A DNA stretch of 64,000 nucleotides from Cryptomeria japonica (taxonomy: Eukaryota > Streptophyta > Pinopsida > Cupressales > Cupressaceae). Each line of letters opens with the position of its first letter. Position 1 is the stretch's first letter. The notes under the pieces are model-generated. The model was given only the letters and a program-made list of their open reading frames with translations. It ran no database searches and was not told the origin of the DNA. The DNA lies in assembly GCF_030272615.1 (NCBI RefSeq), contig NC_081413.1, positions 607,080,209-607,144,208 on the forward strand, in the 5' to 3' direction. Positions 1 through 9,960 of the stretch are shown one piece after another. The position numbers and the translations under genes were made by a program.

Positions 1-638
1 TTCCCTTGAACAATCACCTGGATGAAGTAAAACATCCACTTCTCAAAATAGAAGGCATGAGGGGCTCCTGTAACTCGGTTGAGCATGGTAATTAAGTCTC
101 TGTACTCCTCCTGGAAATCAATCCTGTGCGGTGTGTTCGGGACCTTGCTTAGACGGGGACGGCTCTTGAGTAGCCAGTTCTTATTGATAATGCTTAGACA
201 AGCATCTGGATCATCTTCGTACATTGATCTGGCTCCTTCTATGCTCTTGTATATCATGTCCCTGTGCTCTGGAAGATGGAAAGCTTCACTTATAGCTTCC
301 TCTGAAAGGTATGCCAAAGTGTTTCCCTCATTGGACACGATCGTTCTGGACTGTGGATCATAGTGACGAGCACATTCGATCATCAACTCATGGCACTGAA
401 CAGCTGGAGGAAAGCCGGCCGCCTTAATGATGCCACTCTCGATTATTTTCCGAGCGACAGGTGATGGCTTGCCAATGTAAGGAACCTCTCGAAACTTCTT
501 CGTGCTGAAGTTGCCTAAGTTTGTATCTCCAATGTGGCTCCACTTTGACACGATCTTGGTCTCCACTTCTTCGGTCTTCTGATCCTCTTTCATGAGAGCT
601 GAACGACTGGTGGATGCTCCCACCTTCGGGGTCGCCAT
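1..638 (-). CDS. Partial open frame of an unrecognised, probably repeat-associated plant protein
   Basis: An uninterrupted minus-strand frame begins at the ATG at 636-638 and runs off the left edge, giving about 212 codons without a stop. The N-terminus reads MATPKVGASTSRSALMKEDQ. Further in is a segment of the form LAYLSEEAISEAFHLPEH. The pattern of a hydrophobic run, an acidic helix and then a short L/F-x-L-P motif resembles plant transposon-associated domains (plant mobile domain, PF20167-like, Athila ORF1-like). That resemblance is by eye only. The start is supported by a plausible 5'UTR intron whose acceptor lies 3 nt upstream of the ATG and by a TATA box about 480 bp upstream. The lack of lesions over 638 bp contrasts with nearly everything else here, so this may be a young or still-expressed copy. 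Function unknown. Confidence 0.6.
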   Translation of the reverse strand, partial: MATPKVGASTSRSALMKEDQKTEEVETKIVSKWSHIGDTNLGNFSTKKFREVPYIGKPSPVARKIIESGIIKAAGFPPAVQCHELMIECARHYDPQSRTIVSNEGNTLAYLSEEAISEAFHLPEHRDMIYKSIEGARSMYEDDPDACLSIINKNWLLKSRPRLSKVPNTPHRIDFQEEYRDLITMLNRVTGAPHAFYFEKWMFYFIQVIVQG

Positions 639-640
639 AC

Positions 641-843
641 CTACACAACATTTCATAATGAGAAGCTAGATTTTGCAATAAATAACATAGATTAGAGGAT
701 AAATTTTAGGAAACTTCATGATAAGTCTTTGAGTTATCATTTCCTAAAATAAAACGATTGAGCTAGGAATTCAAAATTCAAAATAACTCAAAATTTAAAA
801 TATGACGATGAATAAATAAAACAATAAAATCAAATCGCCATAC
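641..843 (-). other. Predicted 5'UTR intron upstream of the left-edge ORF
   Basis: Read on the minus strand, a good donor (GAG|GTATGG, GT at 843-842) and acceptor (TTGTGTAG, AG at 642-641) bound a 203-bp AT-rich intron just before the ATG at 638. The intron contains a short decoy, ATG GCG ATT TGA, just after the donor; removing it would take this short upstream ORF out of the leader. Predicted from splice-site appearance alone. Confidence 0.4.
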
Positions 844-940
844 CTCAATAGAGAGCTAACTCTAGAATGCAAAAAGAACAAAATTTGCCTAGGCAAAATT
901 GAGGTATAGATGATCTTCAACGTGATCTCTTCAAGAAATC

Positions 941-1062
941 AATTTCGCCACCTTTGTCCTTGACGTGATCTTCAAATATCGCACCACCTTGGAAGTATTA
1001 GCGCCACCTTTGGATGATATTCGCACTTCTTCAAACACAATTTCGCACCACCTTTGATTGGG
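941..1062 (-). repeat. Four copies of a CAAAGGTGGYGCGAA-like motif in the predicted leader
   Basis: Reading minus, the motif CAAAGGTGGTGCGAA and close variants occurs four times between about 1062 and 941. On the plus strand these are the tcgcaccacctttg-type segments near 1043, 1001, 981 and 945. They fall between the TATA box and the predicted intron, so they would lie in the transcribed leader. Confidence 0.5.
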
Positions 1063-1120
1063 ATGAAAGCTCGCACTTGAATGATAAAATAATGATGTAA
1101 AAATGATAGTTTTCACTCTC

Positions 1121-1128
1121 CTTTTATA
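1121..1128 (-). promoter_or_regulatory. TATA box for the left-edge minus-strand gene
   Basis: TATAAAAG on the minus strand, in a locally GC-richer context (GCGCTATAAAAGGAGAG). It lies about 480 bp upstream of the ATG at 638. A start site near 1095 would give a leader carrying the CAAAGGTGG repeats and the predicted intron. Confidence 0.5.
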
Positions 1129-3511
1129 GCGCTCACCTCTTCCATTCATTAAGGCCGACTTGGTGATATAAATCAATTTTTAAACGATTTTAATTAGATA
1201 ATAAAGGCCGACCTCCATGTCAAAGCGCTTCATTCGATTTTATTTTTTTAATTAATTAATTAATTATTAAATGCCTTTGATTTTTTATTAATAAATTTCG
1301 ATTTTTAAACAAGGCAAAATAATTAATAAATGCCAAACGCAATTTTTTTAAATGCTAATTTAATAGGATTTTCAAAACTCATCGATCTTAGCATTTAAGG
1401 TAAATTTAAAATGTTCATTTGAGCGCCAAATTTTGAAAATGGAGTAGACGTACCTCATCGCCCTGGTTCCTTGGAGAGGGACAGGAGCGATCCTAAGGTT
1501 TTCGCTTGAAATTCTCCATCTTGATATGAACTTTTCCTTGTATCATCTTCCAAATGCCATTTAAAACCTTGTGCGTCTTTATCTTAACGTGATTTTCAAA
1601 GGACATCATGTGTTTTGGCTAACATCGCCCTTGTCCCTTGGAGAGGGACAGGAGCGATCTCCATGTCCTAGCTTAGATTCGTAAACATCTAACCTTTGTT
1701 CATCGTTTATTGCCTTCCAAATAGCGTCTTTTACCTTGTCCATCCTCGCCTTGTCTTGACTTTGAAGGAGTATGAGTGTTTTTGATGAAATCGCTTTGGT
1801 CCTTGTCCAAAGGACAGGAGCGATATGAGCTTTTTAGCTTGTTTGACAACATTTGGACGTTCCAAACTTTGATATATCACCTTCAAAAGACGCCTTGAAC
1901 CTTGTATGACCTTGTGAAGCCTTGTCTTAACGTCATTTTTGCATAAATTGATCAATATACCCAATATCGCTCTGGTCCCTTCCTGAGGGACAGGAGCGAA
2001 GTTCAACATTGTGAGCTTGTTCTTGTTTTCTTCAACTTGCAATTATCTTCAATGCGTGAAATGACGTCCCTTTGATTCTCTTGGTAGCTTGACATTTGCT
2101 TGTCTTTTGAAATTCATGCCTTTATGGAAATATCGCTCTGGTCCCTTCCTGAGGGACAGGAGCGAACTGGGTCTTAGAGTGCAAATTCCTTCAATGTGAT
2201 GACCTTGGTAACTTGTGCTTGATTGAAATGCCTTGAAACGTCCTTGCCTCCTTGTTCCTCATCTTGGAAGGTCTTGATCTTGGAGGAACGGTTTTAAACT
2301 TGAATAAGAAGCAATATCACCATCATATCGCCCTAGTCCCTTGGAGAGGGACAGGAGCGATTCTAGCTCTTGTGGTCTTCATTTCACTTTATCACCTTCA
2401 AAGTTATATTCAACAGGTTCGTAATGCGCCCTTCCATTCATCCATTCCTTGGGATCGATTGAAACTGGACAAGAAAATCATGCATAACAAAAATCGCTCT
2501 GGTCCCTTGGAGAGGGACAGGAGCGAACTAGGCATTTTGGGTCCTTGCTGACGTTTCAAAATCTTCAATTTGTCTTCAATGAGTTCATTTCATCGTCTTC
2601 CTTGCCATCAAACACAAACTTGCCTTGATCCTTGCCTGAATTTTGTCATATGAAGAATATCGCTCTGGTCCCTTGGAGAGGGACGGGAGCTATAATGTAT
2701 TTCGCCCTGGTCCCTTGGAGAGGGACAGGAGCGATTTTTAGCATTCTGGGTCATTTTCCTTCATATTTGCACTTCAAATTATATTCATCTGATAAAACAT
2801 CTTCCCTTGGACCTTTTCGAATTGTCAAGTCGTCAAAATCTTGCAAGGACAAAGCAAAATTTGATTTGTAGCTCCGGTCCTTCACTGAGGGACAGGAGCG
2901 ATTTTGCTCCTGGAGGCATTTCTGTGTTCATGAAAATCTTCAATTTATATTCAATGGAAAGATCTCGCCTTTCGCCATCACTTACAATTCGAAATTCATC
3001 TTGACTCTGCAGGAATAGTAAGATATTTGAAAACGAGCTCCCGTCCTTCACTGAGGGACAGGAGCGATTTTGCTCCTACAGGCCAAAATATCATGATTTT
3101 ACAAATTTTATCACTTCACAAGGCGAAAACAAATCATTTTCAATGTCCGGGATCAAAATCAAAAAAGTCAAAATTTGGTCAAAATTGGCCAATTGGTCAA
3201 AATTCACATTTCATCTTCAACACTTAGACAAATTTAAGCTCTGCACTCAAAATTCCTATTGAAAATTAGACCATTTGGCGAAATCATTGCATTCAAAGTT
3301 TGCATTCTAGAAAAGGAAGCTCAAAAGCTCTCAAAACTGACTGGATTCTGTCTTGAAAAGACGTTAATTAAAACCCTAAGGCTTAACCCTAAATCCAGAC
3401 AACTGACTGACTAACAAAATCCTAAAAGCGAAGCGAAAAGCGAGCGAAAAACGAGCAGAAAAAGAGGGGGTCCCCATTTGCAATGGGGCGATGTGTGAAA
3501 TGGTCACAACA
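1129..3511 (-). promoter_or_regulatory. Upstream (U3-like) region, possible LTR beginning at 3511
   Basis: Seen on the minus strand, the region opens with TGTTGTGACC at 3511, like the 5' terminus of an LTR. It continues through a perfect CCCCATT-TGC-AATGGGG hairpin (3472-3488), GCGAAAA-type repeats and the quasi-palindrome array, down to the TATA box. If it is an LTR, this is the U3 of an element whose first ORF is the left-edge frame. I found no convincing primer-binding site or matching second LTR, so a cellular or non-LTR repeat promoter is equally possible. Confidence 0.3.
1457..3068 (-). repeat. Array of eleven 35-bp quasi-palindromes at 166-bp spacing
   Basis: Eleven copies of a 35-bp element start at 1457, 1624, 1790, 1966, 2132, 2327, 2493, 2659, 2701, 2868 and 3034. 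Start-to-start distances are 167, 166, 176, 166, 195, 166, 166, 42, 167 and 166 bp. The core has two near-complementary 14-bp arms (one arm ATCGCTCTGGTCCC, the other GGGACAGGAGCGAT) around a 7-bp centre. Ends are well kept while the roughly 131-bp spacers are strongly diverged, though still related by fragments such as CTTGTCTTAACGT. Copies fall into centre types: TTGGAGA, TTCCTGA, TTCACTGA and a distinct third copy. The array sits 330-1,940 bp upstream of the TATA box of the minus-strand gene. Confidence 0.9.
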
Positions 3512-3539
3512 GGCCGTTACCTCGAAAGAAAACGAGCCA

Positions 3540-6160
3540 GATTTAAGAGATTCATGCCTTTAGACCCCAACAAAGGTGGGAAAAGACCACAACGTGGTCA
3601 AGATAAAGAGATTAGATAAGTTGAAGCCCATCCCAATAATAGAGTCAAAGTCGAAGTGTGAGTCAAACTCAGAGCCACAGTTGAGAAAAAAAAACCTATG
3701 TTACTCGGGGACGCGTCCCCAGTATTTTTTTCAGGCGTCCCCGTCCCAGGGACATCCCGGGAACAGGGGACTCCTAGGGGACGTCCCCATAAATTCTGCA
3801 TATTGACAGTGAATTTTGACAATGAATTCTATAAGCAATTTGACTTTGACTCTCAATTTAACACAAATTTGGCATAAGAATTCTGCTAGTTCTTATATGT
3901 TAAGGTTCTATAATGTATATGTGCATGCTTTATCTGTGTTTTCATATGAATACTTTAAATTTCCCTATATGTTTTAATTTTCCCTATTTTTATATAGGCA
4001 TCCCCTTTGCCGTCCCCTAGCTGTCCCCAAAATTGGCAAAAAAAATCACCGTCCCGGAAACGTGTACCTCATCCCCTGCCATCCCCGTCCCGGAAACTCG
4101 GGGTAACATAGAAAAAAACATTTCCACTACAAAGCATACAAGAGCAAAGTGGAAGATGGCAAGGCACTTACCACTACTCGAAAAAGCATGCATCGATCTT
4201 TCTAACCAAGTAGAAAAATCAATACAATCACCATTAGATGAGGAAGAACAGGGGATTGAATCTACATATTCATTGATATAAGCATACGAGAGTGACCTTC
4301 TACATTTTGAAGAGTTGTTGATTCAAGAAGGATTGGTGATTGAAGAAACCGAGCCAAAAACTACAAGACCAAGGGTTTATAAATGAGAACATGGAGGCAA
4401 TACAAGTGTGCAAAACACTAAAGCAAAACGAGTTGAAGATTCTCACATGACTGAGAGTGCAAGAGAAGCACCAAAGTGCAAGTGCACGAGTCAAAATTCT
4501 TTGGTGAGTAGGTTCCAGGCACTAAGGTTGCATCAAAAGAAAAATATGCTGACTCCACCATCAAGCATAGAATTAAAAGGCAAAAAATTGGCCAAATTCA
4601 TAGGTATCCAATGAGGCATTACAAGACTTGTGAAACAATATGGACAGGGAACAAACAAGATGACAAAGAGTATTGGCTTCTGTCATTCCCAACCACCTTA
4701 AGCAATATTGCCATTGATTGGTATACCAAAATTGAACTAGCCTCAAGAGCACATGGAAAAGATTGAAGACAGCTTTTGAAGAGGAGTTCAAGTTACTACA
4801 GGATGATAATGAAATCGTAGCTCAAATATATAGTACAAAGCATGACAACTAGGAGAATGTCAAAGTTATTAATCATAGGCTCAAAGGCTCAAGGAACTCC
4901 TAGTTAAGTTAGAAAAGGAACTACAAAACTGCCTCAAGAACAGATGGTTCATCAAAGGTCTCATTCCTTTGATACAAAAAAAATGAAGGTAGTAATCAAA
5001 CAATAGACATAGAGAGTGAGGACAAAATGTACTCTCATGGCAAAAGATAAAAAGAGGATGACGAAATTTTGGATGATAGCAACGAAAATGAATATAAAAC
5101 AGTACATGCCTTGAGAAGAGATATGATGTACATGATGAAGGAATTAAAGCCACAAAAAGAAACTAGTACAGAAAGCAAAGCACTTTGGTGTACAAAATGT
5201 AAAGGTGAAGATCACATCAAAAATTATTGTCCTAGGAAAAAGTTTTTGTAATATTTGTCAAGTTAAGGATCATTCAATCAAAAGATTGCCCATACAATCT
5301 AAGTAGGAGCATACAAGTGCTCTTCACACAAGAAGAGCTATCCACCCCATCACAGCCACACTATAAAATAATGCATCTCTAAGTAGCTACCAAAATCAAA
5401 GGGGGGGAGATCAGAGTTAGACATCATATGACTATACAAGTCGTCCCATTATATAATGTCAACAATGTAATGAATGGGGACACTTTGCAAGAGATTTTTA
5501 TAGAAACTAGAACACAACGAGATTAATATTTATAAGTGTGGTCCTGGAGACCATGAAGACATCAGCTATCCAAAGAAAAAAGCCAATATCAACATGATTG
5601 ATGTAGAAAGGCATAATTAAGCATTGGTCATTACTCGAGCCCAAGCAAGGAAGGTTGTGTACCCGGATCCACGTACAAAAACAAAAACACTTCATGAAGC
5701 TAGAGCCACAGTGAAGAATGCTATGGCTAACAAATGTCATCACTCAAATCCAAATGCAAGTATGCTAACAAATCAATTACAATCTAATTAAAATATTACA
5801 AGACAAGTACATCAACTAGCATACTAGTTAAAATAGTGGATTTATTATAAAGTATTCCTAAACTCCAGTGTGTTATTGACCAATACTGTATCTGGAAAGA
5901 ATGAGATGGAGCACGATATAGCACAATTAGAATTTGGAAAGAATGAAAATCCAATAACCTAAACTTCGTTAGCAAGAGACCAAATGATTGATCCTTTGTT
6001 ACTGACAACTAACACGATAAAGAAACCAGCAATGGTGTATATGTAAATCCTTGGAAGGAGTCTCACCAATATAATTGTTGATGTGGATTTGGTGTGAATG
6101 TACTCTTGGAAGACACTTGGAGAAGTCTAGGTAAGCTAACCATCTAGCCCCCAACTTTTC
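3540..6160 (+). pseudogene. Decayed Ty3/gypsy gag-protease fragment
   Basis: The remains of a gag polyprotein lie in several broken frames. A capsid-like segment near 4650-4850 contains FPTTLSNIAIDWYTKIE followed by TWKRLKTAFEEEFKLL, the retrotransposon gag (PF03732) pattern. A clean zinc knuckle C-x2-C-x4-H-x4-C (WCTKCKGEDHIKNYCP) lies at about 5186-5233. Three further knuckle-like segments follow: CNICQVKDHSIKRLP (final Cys lost, about 5247-5290), CQQCNEWGHFARDF (Cys lost, about 5457-5500), and a third degraded copy near 5535-5575. Then come ALVITRAQA (about 5625) and a protease-like stretch at about 6030-6160 ending GVNVLLEDTWRSLGKLTI-stop-PPTF, where the expected catalytic D-G/S-G is replaced by VDVDL. 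Many stops and frameshifts; no RT follows because a minus-strand copia element abuts. Its 5' part is split by a MITE. Confidence 0.7.
3696..4111. mobile_element. 416-bp hAT-type MITE with 8-bp target duplication
   Basis: The element begins CTATGTTAC and ends GTAACATAG, a perfect 9-bp terminal inverted repeat that continues imperfectly into G/C-rich sequence. It is flanked by identical 8-bp direct repeats AAAAAAAC at 3688-3695 and 4112-4119, the target-site size of hAT transposons. The interior ends are crowded with GGGGACG/CGTCCCC inverted motifs (3706-3795 and 4008-4100), while the middle is ordinary AT-rich DNA. No coding capacity is seen, so it would need a transposase in trans. It interrupts the gypsy gag remnant. 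The A-run makes the target duplication less certain than a complex sequence would. Confidence 0.75.
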
Positions 6161-6162
6161 AT

Positions 6163-6402
6163 TACGAAAAATAAAAGACACAAAACGATTACCTAGTTAT
6201 TCAATCATTAACAAGGAGCGAAAGTTTCCTTAAATAAGAGTTACAAAAGATCTATCTGTAAAGGATAAGATCAACAACTAATCAAGCAACAAGATAAGAA
6301 CTTAAATAAAAGAATAAACGAATATTCCTAGAGTCCATCCTAAAGACTTAATTGACCATCATAAACTAAATATTAGAATATTACTTTAATACCCTCCCTC
6401 AA
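6163..6402 (-). repeat. Copia polypurine tract and probable 3' LTR remnant
   Basis: Read minus, the pol remnant ends with a segment matching the copia RNase H C-terminus, then GACCATTGAGGGAGGG (polypurine tract, about 6391-6406), then an AT-rich sequence starting TATTAAAGTAATATTC that runs to about 6163, where gypsy protease sequence of the opposite strand begins. The length (about 230 bp) and position fit a copia 3' LTR, but I could not pair it with a 5' LTR, so its outer end is inferred from the abutting gypsy fragment. Confidence 0.45.
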
Positions 6403-8085
6403 TGGTCAATCTACTAACTAAACCAACTTTATTCTGAAAATTTACAAATTTGTAAAGACTCAATGACTTGGTAAGATGTCTATAATTTGATCCTCGGTTG
6501 GACAATACTCCAACATCACCAATCCATTTTCTACAAGTTGCCTGATGAAATGACAATGAAGCTCCACATGTTTGGTAAGGTCATGGAAGACTAGATTCTT
6601 GGCAAGCTTTAGCACCCTTCAATTGTCACAAAACAAGGGTGAAGGCCCTACTTGAGATATTTTCATGTCTGGAAGCATCCTTTGAAGCCATACTGCCTCA
6701 CATCGTGCTTTGACTGTTCCTCGATACTCTGCTTTTGTCAAGAAAAAAGCTATTGCATGTTGCTTCTTATTGGTCCATGTGACTACACCCATGCCGAGAT
6801 TGAAAACATATCTAGAAGTGGTTTCCTATCATCAACAAAACCTGCACAATTTGAATCTATGAACCCAACCAACCTAGGATCCTTTCTTCTATTGTACAAA
6901 ATGCTAAAGTAAAGTGTCCATTTCACATCTCAACACACACTTCATTGCAACCAATGTTTTGCCTATGGTGCTATCATGAATCAAGAAATGTAACTCATTG
7001 CAGAGCTCAAATCAAGTCTAGTGGCTATAAGATAGATAAGGTTGCCCACTAGTTGCCTGAATGCTAACTAATTTATTATCTTTCAGTCTGTTTTGGCTGA
7101 AAATTTCAGCCCTTTCTCCATATGTGTAGACAAGATTTTGCAATCTATCACTCTAAACTTGTCAAGCAAACTCCTAGCATATTTGGATTGAGAAATCCAC
7201 CACCTGTTTGCCAAACTTCTACACCTAGGCAATAATGTAGGAGGCCTAAGTCAATCATGTCGAAAGCCTTACTCAAATTACATTTGATTTGTTCAATCAG
7301 ATGCACTACCTATAATGATATCATCTAGGTAGATGATCAGTAGAATGATCTCATTGCCTACGCTTTTGACATAGAGATTTGGATATGAAGGACTTCTATG
7401 GAATCACAATTGAACCAAATACCTATCAATCTTAATGTACCATGTCCTGGGTGCCTACTTCAGGCCATATAGAGCATTCGTCAATTTGCATACCTAATGA
7501 TCCTTTCCTACAACCTGAAAGCCCTTAGGTTAAGCCATGTACACTTCTTCCTCCGAGTCACCATTGAAGAAGGTACTATTTATGCATATTTGATGTACTT
7601 TCCAACCAAGTTATGCTACCATGGCCAAAACTAAACAGATGGTGCTCATCTTTGTTGTAGGAGCAAAGGTCTCCTCATAGTCAATGCCTTCTCGTTTTGA
7701 GAACCCTTTTGTGACCAACTGTGCTTTGTACTTGTCAAGTGTACCATCTGCTTTGTACTTGACTTTGTACACCCATTTGCAGCCAATGGGTTTCTTCCCT
7801 AGTGGAAGATCTAAATGATCCCAAGTCTTATTTTTCATAAAACTCTTATGTTTGGTTTCCATGGCCTTTTTCCATTCAAGTTTTCCTTTTTCCTCTAATG
7901 AAACCTAGGGCTCATAAACTCCTTGAAGATGGGCCATAAGAGCAAAGTTAACTATATTCTTGCTTTTGCTTCTGGATGATCTCCCCTTGATCATTTCATC
8001 ATCCCAAACATCACCAATGACACTTTCCCACCACTTGGATCTCTTTTTAGAAACCTCTCCATCCAAATCAGCACTGACATCATGA
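6400..8085 (-). pseudogene. Ty1/copia polymerase remnant (reverse transcriptase-RNase H)
   Basis: The minus strand carries the 3' half of a copia pol. At 7862-7611 an intact 83-codon stretch holds the RT start: IGCKWVYKVKYKADGTLDKYKAQLVTKGF and EGIDYEETFAPTTKM. After a stop come an ALYGLK-like segment, the active site YLDDIIIG (near 7310-7340; the family norm is YVDDI), and the RNase H end with QLVENGLV and YCPTEDQIIDIL (about 6550-6450). Upstream codons near 7900-8080 resemble the linker before copia RT. The element lacks gag, protease and integrase, has many stops and frameshifts and is truncated at its 5' side near 8085, where LINE sequence starts. Inactive. Confidence 0.8.
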
Positions 8086-8985
8086 TTTGGGCTGCCTATT
8101 TCCTCACGAAGCCTTGATATCCAGAAATCAACCTGCTATCGAAATCAAAGTGATCCCAAATTGGGTCAAGCTTCCAAACCATCCCCTACAATTTCATATT
8201 GATTCCTGCTTCTCAGTGATCATCCCAGAGGAAATTCCTGTCAGTAGATATGGCAACTACACCTCAAGTTACTTTCGTGTGTATTCTGGTTGATCTCAAT
8301 ATTTCTAAAAATCTACCAGCAGAAATTGTGCTGAAACTGGTAGATCACTTGTGGAAACAGCCTTTGGACTATGAAGGACTTTCTTTCCAGTGACACAAAT
8401 GCATTGAAATGGACCATGTTGCTGCTGATTGTCCTAGCTTCAACGCTTAATCTACTAGCCAAGCTTCTTGGTGAACAGATGCTCTTCCCCATCACTTAAC
8501 TGTTACGGTTTCTTTAACAGGTCTTAGACCTCTTCCAAGCCCATTCAGGTAAATCCTTCCTTTTCTTCTGAAAGTATTAGTGAGAAAGTTCCTTTGAAGT
8601 TATTCCTCCTTTGCTCTCGCCGTAGAGACTCTCTTGCTTCATTCTTTGTCTGCTGAGAAAAGATCAGAGCACATTCCTTTGGTATGTCCCTTCATCCTCA
8701 TTTTCTCATGCTGTAGAGACTGCACTTCAGCCTACAAGCAATCCTCTAGTTCCTTGTGAGGAGCAGCATTTGTCGCCAGTGCAGCAAGATTTGGAAATTT
8801 CAAATGGGGTGGATTGGACTGTGGTTTCCAATCAGAAAACAGGGAAATCTAAGAAAACTACATCTTACATGCTTGGATCTGGAAGTAAGAAGGTGTAAGG
8901 ATTGCTATGAGTTACTTTCCCACTTATTGTATCATCTAGATTTCTGGTTCATGAACAAGGCTGGGGCCAGTAAATAGATCCCCGG
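8083..8985 (+). pseudogene. LINE ORF1 fragment (DUF4283-zinc-knuckle region)
   Basis: The plus strand encodes a piece of plant L1-type ORF1. IPNWVKLPNHPLQFHI (about 8140-8190) matches the WVRLPNLPLHFW region of the DUF4283 domain. It is followed in another frame by FVCILVDLNISKNLPAEIVL and a zinc knuckle HKCIEMDHVAADCP near 8390-8440, whose first Cys codon has become TGA. The C-terminal part near 8950-8985 is GPVNRSPDINPKKMYA-like. Frames shift at least twice and stops are frequent. No endonuclease or RT follows. It is a relative of, but not contiguous with, the LINE at 19.1-22.8 kb. Confidence 0.65.
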
Positions 8986-9960
8986 ACATTAATCCTAAAA
9001 AAATGTATGCCTAAAGACTCTCAGTACATCCAGATTGACCATCCATACAAATCATTTATCAACGCAACATTTAAGAAGCACATGGAAACATTCTAACCTG
9101 TCCATTATTCTTTTTCCCAGTATCATTAAGAGAAAAAGTGAAGTCTCAATCACTCTAACTCAGCTAAGACATTCCTGAGTAGTCCAAGTGAACAGCAAAA
9201 AGATTGGTGCCAAAGTATGAAATATTCAGTTTATGATACATGTTTTTCCCATCTAAATTGATGAACAAATTCCAGCAGGACGCAATGCCAACAACAAATA
9301 TCAAATTTTCCAGTCTACGAAGGCAAAATAATCCTATCATCATAAGGAGACACTCTTCTCATGGTATAACCCTGACTCCTTACTAATTTAGTAATTTGTC
9401 TAAAATGATGCATTTTTCTCTAGGAAGACACCTTATGCTATAAAGAGTCAATTGTGTTCCCTTATCATCAAGCCTTAGTTTCGCCCAGTTACATGTTCAT
9501 TTTTTTTTTGTGCTTAATGGAGTGACGATTGAAGGTAAACTTGTATAGATCTTGATATTTTACCTCCGAGATATTGAAGACATAATAAGAGGTTTATGAA
9601 TGAACAACTCTGGAAACTCATATAGGCCTCTCTATTGGTCCTTATCCTGGAAGGAGATTTGTCTATACAAGGCAACTTTTGTTTAGCTTTTTATAACAGA
9701 TGGAAAATAGGCATGGATCCTTTTTATGGTCCCTGTCACCATGGGTGTAAAGACAATATGGTGAATTCGTTGGAACGACAAATTACTGAGCGCAAGTCCC
9801 AGTGAGAAGTTGGCAACGAATATCAATCTGTTCCTATAATGGAAGGTCCATGGTAGCTTTAGAGTTGGCTATATCAATTACCTAACCTTAGGAATCAGTA
9901 GAAGGTACTCATCCATCTCAATGCCTAAGCAAGGATGTGTTGAATGCTAACATATTTTTT
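8986..9960. other. No recognisable gene
   Basis: About 975 bp of mixed-composition DNA between the LINE fragment and the tandem array. No kinase exon, transposon domain or clear repeat was recognised on either strand. It could be intron sequence of the kinase gene to the right. Confidence 0.4.

Noticed and set aside
424-678. 84-codon minus-strand frame
   Set aside because: It overlaps the longer, edge-spanning minus-strand frame from 638 in another phase and has no domain. The overlapping plus-strand frame at 79-363 is rejected for the same reason.
1457-3068. CRISPR-like array
   Set aside because: Regular ~35-bp palindromic repeats look CRISPR-like, but the spacers are ~131 bp, mutually related and diverging. 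The context is a plant nuclear repeat with no cas genes. It is a tandem repeat with a conserved core.
2252-3227. Plus-strand frames containing LVPWRGTGAI repeats
   Set aside because: These are translations of the quasi-palindrome array. The repeated peptide is a by-product of the DNA repeat.
4033-4281. 82-codon frame crossing the MITE end
   Set aside because: It starts in MITE sequence and ends in gag remnant. It is chimeric and not a gene.
3540-6160. Endogenous pararetrovirus origin for the multi-knuckle gag fragment
   Set aside because: The capsid WY segment, the TRAQA segment and the protease tail fit Ty3/gypsy elements. No movement protein or other virus-type gene is visible.
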